From assembly GCF_004402215.1 (NCBI RefSeq), contig NZ_SOEZ01000069.1, forward strand, positions 1 to 64,000: DNA of 64,000 bases, given 5' to 3'. How positions within the stretch are numbered: the stretch's first letter is position 1; the number at the start of each line of letters is the position of its first letter. The position numbers were made by a program, and so were the translations under genes. This document shows, one piece after another, positions 60,276 to 64,000 of the stretch. A model generated the notes under the pieces. It was not told the DNA's origin, did no database searches, and saw nothing but the letters and a program-made list of their open reading frames with translations. The DNA is from Cryobacterium tagatosivorans. Lineage in GTDB: Bacteria > Actinomycetota > Actinomycetes > Actinomycetales > Microbacteriaceae.

Positions 60276-60805
60276 CCACGGAACGCAGCGAACCACAGGA
60301 ACGCGTCGACCCGCGGCCCGCGGCCGACGAGCGGATCACCCTCGACGAGTTCCTCGACTACCAGCGGGCGACGCTGCTGGGCAAGACCGAGGGGCTGGAT
60401 GCCGCCGGGCTGAACCAGCGCCTGCTTCCGTCGACGCTCACCCTGGGCGGGCTGCTCAAGCACCTTGCCCTGGTCGAGGACCACTGGATCCAGAAGGAGT
60501 TCCTTGGCCTGCCCGAAGTCGAGCCGTGGGCGAGCGCCCCGTGGGGCGAGGACCGGGACTGGGACTTCCACAGCGCCGCGGGAGACGCCCCTGACGCCCT
60601 GCGCGAGCTGTACCAGGCGGCCTGCGAGCGCAGCCGCCAGGCACTGGCCGGCGCCGACCTCGCCGCGCTGTCCGTCGGCACAGGCCGGGACGGCGAACAC
60701 TGGAACCTGCGCTGGATCCTCACCCACCTGATCGAGGAGACGGCCCGGCACTGCGGGCACGCGGACCTGCTGCGGGAAGCCATCGACGGGACCGTGGGCG
60801 AGTAG
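60272..60805 (+). CDS. DinB/DUF664 family protein
   Basis: A 177-residue four-helix-bundle protein. Its GTG overlaps the smc stop (GTGA). The metal-site histidines of DinB-like enzymes are in LLKHLALVEDHWIQKEF and EETARHCGHADLLREAIDG. Actinobacterial DUF664 members include mycothiol- or bacillithiol-dependent S-transferases, so a thiol-transferase role is possible. In many relatives ftsY follows smc; here this gene takes that place. The ORF is complete and ends at TAG 60803-60805. Confidence 0.82.
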   Translation: MTTERSEPQERVDPRPAADERITLDEFLDYQRATLLGKTEGLDAAGLNQRLLPSTLTLGGLLKHLALVEDHWIQKEFLGLPEVEPWASAPWGEDRDWDFHSAAGDAPDALRELYQAACERSRQALAGADLAALSVGTGRDGEHWNLRWILTHLIEETARHCGHADLLREAIDGTVGE

Positions 60806-60883
60806 CGGGGCGAGTTGCGGGCGATAATTCCCAGCTGTGCGCGCACGCGGTGCCCCGGGACGGATGCGTGTGCCCACCCCAGG

Positions 60884-61070
60884 GCGCCTCCGGTCGCGAG
60901 AACAGGATGGATTGCGCTCGCGTGTCTGAGCACAGGAGAAAGTGGGCCGCTCCTGCCATCTGTTCCGGTTTTGGCCGCGCGCCGACCGCGCGGCTGGCGA
61001 TAACTCCGAGCTGCGGCTGGTCGCGTTGCTCCAGGAAGGATGCGTGCGGTCACAGCTGGGAGTTATCGCC
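60884..61070. repeat. Long direct repeat, copy 1
   Basis: 187 bp starting GCGCCTCCGGTCGCGAGAAC and ending GGGAGTTATCGCC. Its distal 70 bp (from about 61000) are themselves an inverted repeat: GGCGATAACTCC ... GGGAGTTATCGCC. Copy 2 at 61171 has the same layout. Confidence 0.8.
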
Positions 61071-61170
61071 CGAGTAGCCGGCTGCGGATGTCGCGCGGCT
61101 GGCTCCGCCCACGGCATCCGTCGCCGAGTCGCCGGCGGGCGCTGCGGGCGTCGCGAGCGCCTGCCTGGAT

Positions 61171-61379
61171 GCGCCACCGGTCGCGAGAACAGGATGGATT
61201 GCGCTCGCGTGTTTGAGCACAGGAGAAAGTGGGCCGCTATCGCCATCCGTTCCGGTATTGGCCGCGCGCCGACCGCAGTGCGACCGCGCGCCGACCGCGG
61301 GACGTGCGATTACAACGAGCTGTGGCTGCACGCGGCGCTCCCGGGGGGATGCATGCGGCCACAGCTGGGAGTTATCGCC
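61171..61379. repeat. Long direct repeat, copy 2
   Basis: 209 bp starting GCGCCACCGGTCGCGAGAAC and ending GGGAGTTATCGCC. It differs from copy 1 by scattered bases and a 22-bp internal duplication (GCGCGCCGACCGC repeated at 61263 and 61286). Confidence 0.8.
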
Positions 61380-61381
61380 GA

Positions 61382-61450
61382 GCAGCACCAGCAGCACCAA
61401 CACCAGCAGCACCAGTGGCAGCACCAGCGGCACTACCAGCACCAGCGCCC
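61382..61450. repeat. CAGCAC-rich low-complexity tract
   Basis: An imperfect CAGCAC/CACCAG 3-6-bp repeat next to the 3' end of the FAD-reductase gene. No gene is supported across it. Confidence 0.7.
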
Positions 61451-61456
61451 CGCACC

Positions 61457-62512
61457 TCAGTGCGCGGTCGTGACCCCGAGCAGGTCGTGGGTGATGATCG
61501 CGGCGGCGCGCGCGCCCGCCCCGGCGGCCACGATGAGCTGCTGCGGGCCGGGCGCGGCGACATCCCCGGCCGCGTAGACGCCGGGCAGGCTGGTGCGGCC
61601 GTCCCGGTCGGTGACCAGGTGGCCGGAGTCGTCGGTGTCGAGGTCGAGGGCGCCGAGGAACCCCACGATCGGATGCCAGAGCGGGCGCACGAACCCGCCG
61701 GTGACCGGGATGCGCTCCCCGTCGGCAAGGCGCACGGCGGCGATCGCCCCGCGCTCACCCTCGAGGTCGTCGATGACCCGGCGTTCGACCCGGATGCCCC
61801 GGTCGCCGAGCGCGGTCTCCTCGTGGGCGGTCAGCGGCGCGACGCCGTTCGTGAACACGGTCACCGTGCTGCTCCACTGCCCGACCAGGAGCGCCCGGGC
61901 GTACAGGTCGTCGGTCTCGCCGATCAGGGCGACGGGGCCGTCACCCTGCTCGTAGCCGTCGCAGGCCGCGCAGCTGAACAGGCTCATCCCGTAGAACGCG
62001 CGGATGGACGGCAGCGCCGGCAGGGTCTCGCGGAGGCCGGTCGCCACCAGGACGGTGCGGCTCCGCACCGTGCGCGCCCCGGCCGCGGTGCGCCCGCTGA
62101 TCCGCACGGTGAACGGATGCGCCGCGGCCGATCCCCAGGCATCCCCGGCCTGGGCCGATCCGTCGTCACGCGAGATCGAATCGACGCTCGCGCGGCGCAG
62201 CACCTCGGCCTCGGGGTACCGTTCGAGCTCCTCCCTGGCGATGCGGCGCAGCTCGTGCGGGGGCACGCCGTCGCGGGTGATGAAGCCGTGGGAGAGCATC
62301 GTGGCCGCGTGCCGCGGCCGGTCGCTGTCGACGACGAGCACCCGCTGGCGCGCCCGCGTCAGGTTGAGCGCGGCCGACAGCCCGGCCGGGCCGGCCCCGA
62401 CCACGACGCAGTCGTAAGCCTCGTGGTCGAAAGCTGCGTGGTCGTAAGCCTTGTGGTCGAACGCCTCGTGATCGAAGGCCTCGCCCGCGCGCGCCTCCGG
62501 TTGGTCACTCAT
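61457..62512 (-). CDS. Thioredoxin-reductase-like FAD oxidoreductase
   Basis: A 351-residue two-dinucleotide-binding flavoprotein. The FAD motif is [20 protein letters not shown], the redox-active CxxC is in [10 protein letters not shown], and the C-terminal FAD contact is [20 protein letters not shown]. The NADPH motif [12 protein letters not shown] departs from the usual GxGxxA/G, so a ferredoxin rather than NADPH could be the electron donor. The N-terminus carries five 5-residue repeats ([10 protein letters not shown]) that ordinary TrxB lacks. Start ATG 62512 overlaps the ferredoxin stop. It is the third gene of an fprA-like/fdxA/trxB-like operon. Confidence 0.87.
   Translation of the reverse strand: MSDQPEARAGEAFDHEAFDHKAYDHAAFDHEAYDCVVVGAGPAGLSAALNLTRARQRVLVVDSDRPRHAATMLSHGFITRDGVPPHELRRIAREELERYPEAEVLRRASVDSISRDDGSAQAGDAWGSAAAHPFTVRISGRTAAGARTVRSRTVLVATGLRETLPALPSIRAFYGMSLFSCAACDGYEQGDGPVALIGETDDLYARALLVGQWSSTVTVFTNGVAPLTAHEETALGDRGIRVERRVIDDLEGERGAIAAVRLADGERIPVTGGFVRPLWHPIVGFLGALDLDTDDSGHLVTDRDGRTSLPGVYAAGDVAAPGPQQLIVAAGAGARAAAIITHDLLGVTTAH
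62404..62484 (-). repeat. 15-bp tandem repeats at the start of the FAD-reductase gene
   Basis: Five imperfect 15-bp units of the form GAGGCTTACGACCAC encode the [10 protein letters not shown] pentapeptides just before the FAD-binding motif. The unit keeps the frame. Confidence 0.75.
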
Positions 62513-62835
62513 GCGCTGCCGCCCTGGGGCGGCAGCGCGGCGATCAGCGGGTGGTCGAAGTCGAGTGTGCCCGTCTTCGCGGCGCCGCCGGGGGAGCCGA
62601 TCTCGTCGAAGAAGGCGACGTTGGCCGTGTAGTACTCGGCCCATTCCTCGGGCAGGTCGTCCTCGTAGTAGATGGCCTCGACCGGGCAGACGGGTTCGCA
62701 GGCGGCACAGTCGACGCACTCGTCCGGCTGGATGTAGAGCGACCGCTCTCCCTCGTAGATGCAGTCGACGGGGCACTCGTCCACACAGGCGCGGTCCTTG
62801 ACGTCGACGCAGGGCAGCGCGATGACGTAGGTCAT
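62509..62835 (-). CDS. fdxA: 7Fe-type ferredoxin
   Basis: A 108-residue ferredoxin with the two cluster motifs [20 protein letters not shown] (3Fe-4S type spacing plus one Cys) and [18 protein letters not shown] (4Fe-4S), followed by the C-terminal extension usual for FdxA ([20 protein letters not shown]). It shuttles electrons between the FprA-like reductase upstream and an acceptor, plausibly the downstream TrxR-like enzyme. Both neighbours overlap it by ATGA. Confidence 0.94.
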   Translation of the reverse strand: MTYVIALPCVDVKDRACVDECPVDCIYEGERSLYIQPDECVDCAACEPVCPVEAIYYEDDLPEEWAEYYTANVAFFDEIGSPGGAAKTGTLDFDHPLIAALPPQGGSA

Positions 62836-64000
62836 GACTCGACCAGGCTGCCGGTGCGGGAGACCTCGACCTGCTCGCCCCGCTCCACAACCTTGACCCG
62901 CTCGCGGGCGACCGGCGAGGTGTCGGCGGCGCCGAGCTCCCGTTCGTGGGCGTCCAGGGCGAGCCAGCCCGGCCAGGTGGTGAAGCGCACGCCGCGGTCC
63001 TCGAGCAGCGTGAGAACGGCATCCGGATCGTCGACGGCCGGGTCGGCCAGGAGGCCGGCGTCGTCGACGAGCCGGCCGATCGTCTCCAGGGCGTCGCCCT
63101 TGGTGTGGCCGATCAGCCCGACCGGCCCGCGCTTGATCCAGCCGGTGGCGTAGAGCCCGTGGATCGGGTCTCCGGCCGCGTCGAGCACCCGGCCGCCGTC
63201 GTTGGGGATGACGCCGCGCGCCTCGTCGAACGGCACCTCGGGCAGGGCGCTGCCGAGGTAGCCGACCGCCCGGTAGACGGCCTGCAGGGGGAAGTCCCGG
63301 ATGTCGCCGGTGCCGCGCACGCCGCCGTCACCGCCGGCATCGGTGGGGATCGGTTCGGTGCGCTCGAAGCGCATCCCCTCGACCCGCCCGTCGCCGTAGA
63401 CCTCGACCGGGGAGTGGTGGAAGTGCAGGTGCAGCCGGCGGGAGGCTCCCGTGGGCTCCTTCGCCAGCCAGCCGGTCAGGGTGCGGGTCATCACCTTGAC
63501 CTGGTTGTTCGCGCCGACGAGCTGGCGGGCGAGTTCGTCGTCGTCGAAGTCCTCCGGGTAGACGATCACGTCGACGTCCGGGACGTCGGCGAGTTCGCGC
63601 AGCTCGATCGGGGTGAACTTCACCTGCGCGGGGCCGCGGCGGCCGAACACGTGCACATCGGTGACGGGGGAGCCGGCCAGCCCGGCGTGCACCCCGGCCG
63701 GAATGTCGGTCGGAAGCAGGTCGTCCGCGTGTTTGGCGAGCATGCGGGCGACGTCGAGGGCCACGTTGCCGTTGCCGATCACGGCGATGTCGGTCGCGTC
63801 GAGCGGCCAGTCGCGCGGGGCATCCGGGTGCCCGTCGTACCAGGAGACGAAGTCCGCCGCGCCGTAGGAACCGGGCAGGTCGACGCCGGGGACGGCGAGG
63901 GCGGCGTCGCGGATGGCCCCGGTCGCGAAGATGACGGCGTGGTAGTGCGCGCGCAGGTCGGCCAGGTCCAGGTCGACCCCGTATGCGACGTTGCCGAGGA
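62832..64000 (-). CDS. fprA: FprA-like ferredoxin/adrenodoxin-NADP reductase (5' end outside window)
   Basis: The frame is open to the right window edge, so the N-terminal FAD motif is not seen; 389 residues are visible. They include [20 protein letters not shown], then [20 protein letters not shown], the NADPH-binding [39 protein letters not shown] and the C-terminal [20 protein letters not shown]. This is the FprA/adrenodoxin-reductase family, which transfers electrons between NADPH and ferredoxin. Its stop overlaps the start of fdxA (ATGA), its obvious partner. The internal GTG at 63782 is not the start. Confidence 0.93.
   Translation of the reverse strand, partial: LGNVAYGVDLDLADLRAHYHAVIFATGAIRDAALAVPGVDLPGSYGAADFVSWYDGHPDAPRDWPLDATDIAVIGNGNVALDVARMLAKHADDLLPTDIPAGVHAGLAGSPVTDVHVFGRRGPAQVKFTPIELRELADVPDVDVIVYPEDFDDDELARQLVGANNQVKVMTRTLTGWLAKEPTGASRRLHLHFHHSPVEVYGDGRVEGMRFERTEPIPTDAGGDGGVRGTGDIRDFPLQAVYRAVGYLGSALPEVPFDEARGVIPNDGGRVLDAAGDPIHGLYATGWIKRGPVGLIGHTKGDALETIGRLVDDAGLLADPAVDDPDAVLTLLEDRGVRFTTWPGWLALDAHERELGAADTSPVARERVKVVERGEQVEVSRTGSLVES

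Larger units (their letters stand above)
60806..61456. other. 650-bp repeat-filled convergent gap
   Basis: No gene on either strand, although open frames cross it. It contains two long direct repeats (60884-61070 and 61171-61379), a partial third copy of their distal part at 60820-60875 (starting GGGCGATAATTCCCAGCTGT), and a CAGCAC-rich tract. It separates the convergent DinB and FAD-reductase genes. Confidence 0.75.

Noticed and set aside
60815-61577. ORFs of 60-211 codons crossing the repeat region
   Set aside because: They follow the repeats and the CAGCAC tract in several frames, and lack starts, ribosome binding sites and domain similarity.

Overview
The window reads as a chromosome segment of a high-GC actinobacterium, most likely Microbacteriaceae (Cryobacterium/Leifsonia-like). 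The basis is the very high G+C at third codon positions, a small protein of the family abundant in Microbacteriaceae (now DUF7882) at 9601-9909, the gene order coaD-[moxR-DUF58-transglutaminase]-DUF177-rpmF-rnc-mutM-smc, and many starts that sit 6-8 nt after a TAnnnT -10 box (leaderless transcripts). The genus is inference; no rRNA gene is present.

Region 1, 1 to about 12.39 kb, is accessory DNA of visibly lower G+C. It is full of broken mobile-element genes: an IS5-type transposase end, an excisionase and integrase remnant, a frameshifted IS110 piece, an ATPase tail and IS3 scraps. Intact genes lie among them: CsbD, a small membrane protein, a group 2 sigma factor, a DevR/DevS-like two-component pair, two paralogous unknown small proteins and CsoR with metal-island neighbours. 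It ends at a 29-bp copy of the 3' end of tRNA-Gln, a typical integrase attachment site.

Region 2, 12.5-18.2 kb, is a leftward operon of two membrane proteins, a small conserved protein and a quinone-oxidoreductase-like enzyme, next to a large MalT/LuxR-type regulator. Region 3, 18.3-24.1 kb, is an alanine module: alr, a CycA-like permease, a divergent PucR/AdeR-type regulator and ald. Two near-identical palindromes (CTCGACA-N2-TGTCGAG) lie before the permease and before ald and are candidate operators.

Region 4, 24.1-35.6 kb, holds a CtpE-like P-type ATPase, an MMPL transporter, an MBL hydrolase, a lipid kinase, tRNA-Glu, tdh-kbl (threonine catabolism), TerC behind a probable Mn2+ riboswitch, and a PP2C phosphatase. 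Region 5, 35.6-47.6 kb, holds leuCD behind a leucine leader peptide and attenuator, then murA-plsC-gpsA-ddl, DUF3515, thiL, rsmD, a TPR-like protein and recG. Region 6, 47.6-60.8 kb, holds coaD, moxR-DUF58-transglutaminase, DUF177-rpmF-rnc-mutM, a GNAT protein, smc and a DinB-family gene. Region 7, 60.8-64 kb, is a repeat-rich gap followed by a leftward fprA-like/fdxA/thioredoxin-reductase-like operon that runs off the window.

Repeats stand out. Every convergent gene gap longer than about 20 bp carries a hairpin element: three copies of one 63-bp family, one 63-bp hairpin of another sequence, and two 187/209-bp direct repeats. Short tandem repeats sit just before the P-type ATPase and MMPL genes, and inside leuC and the thioredoxin-reductase-like gene.
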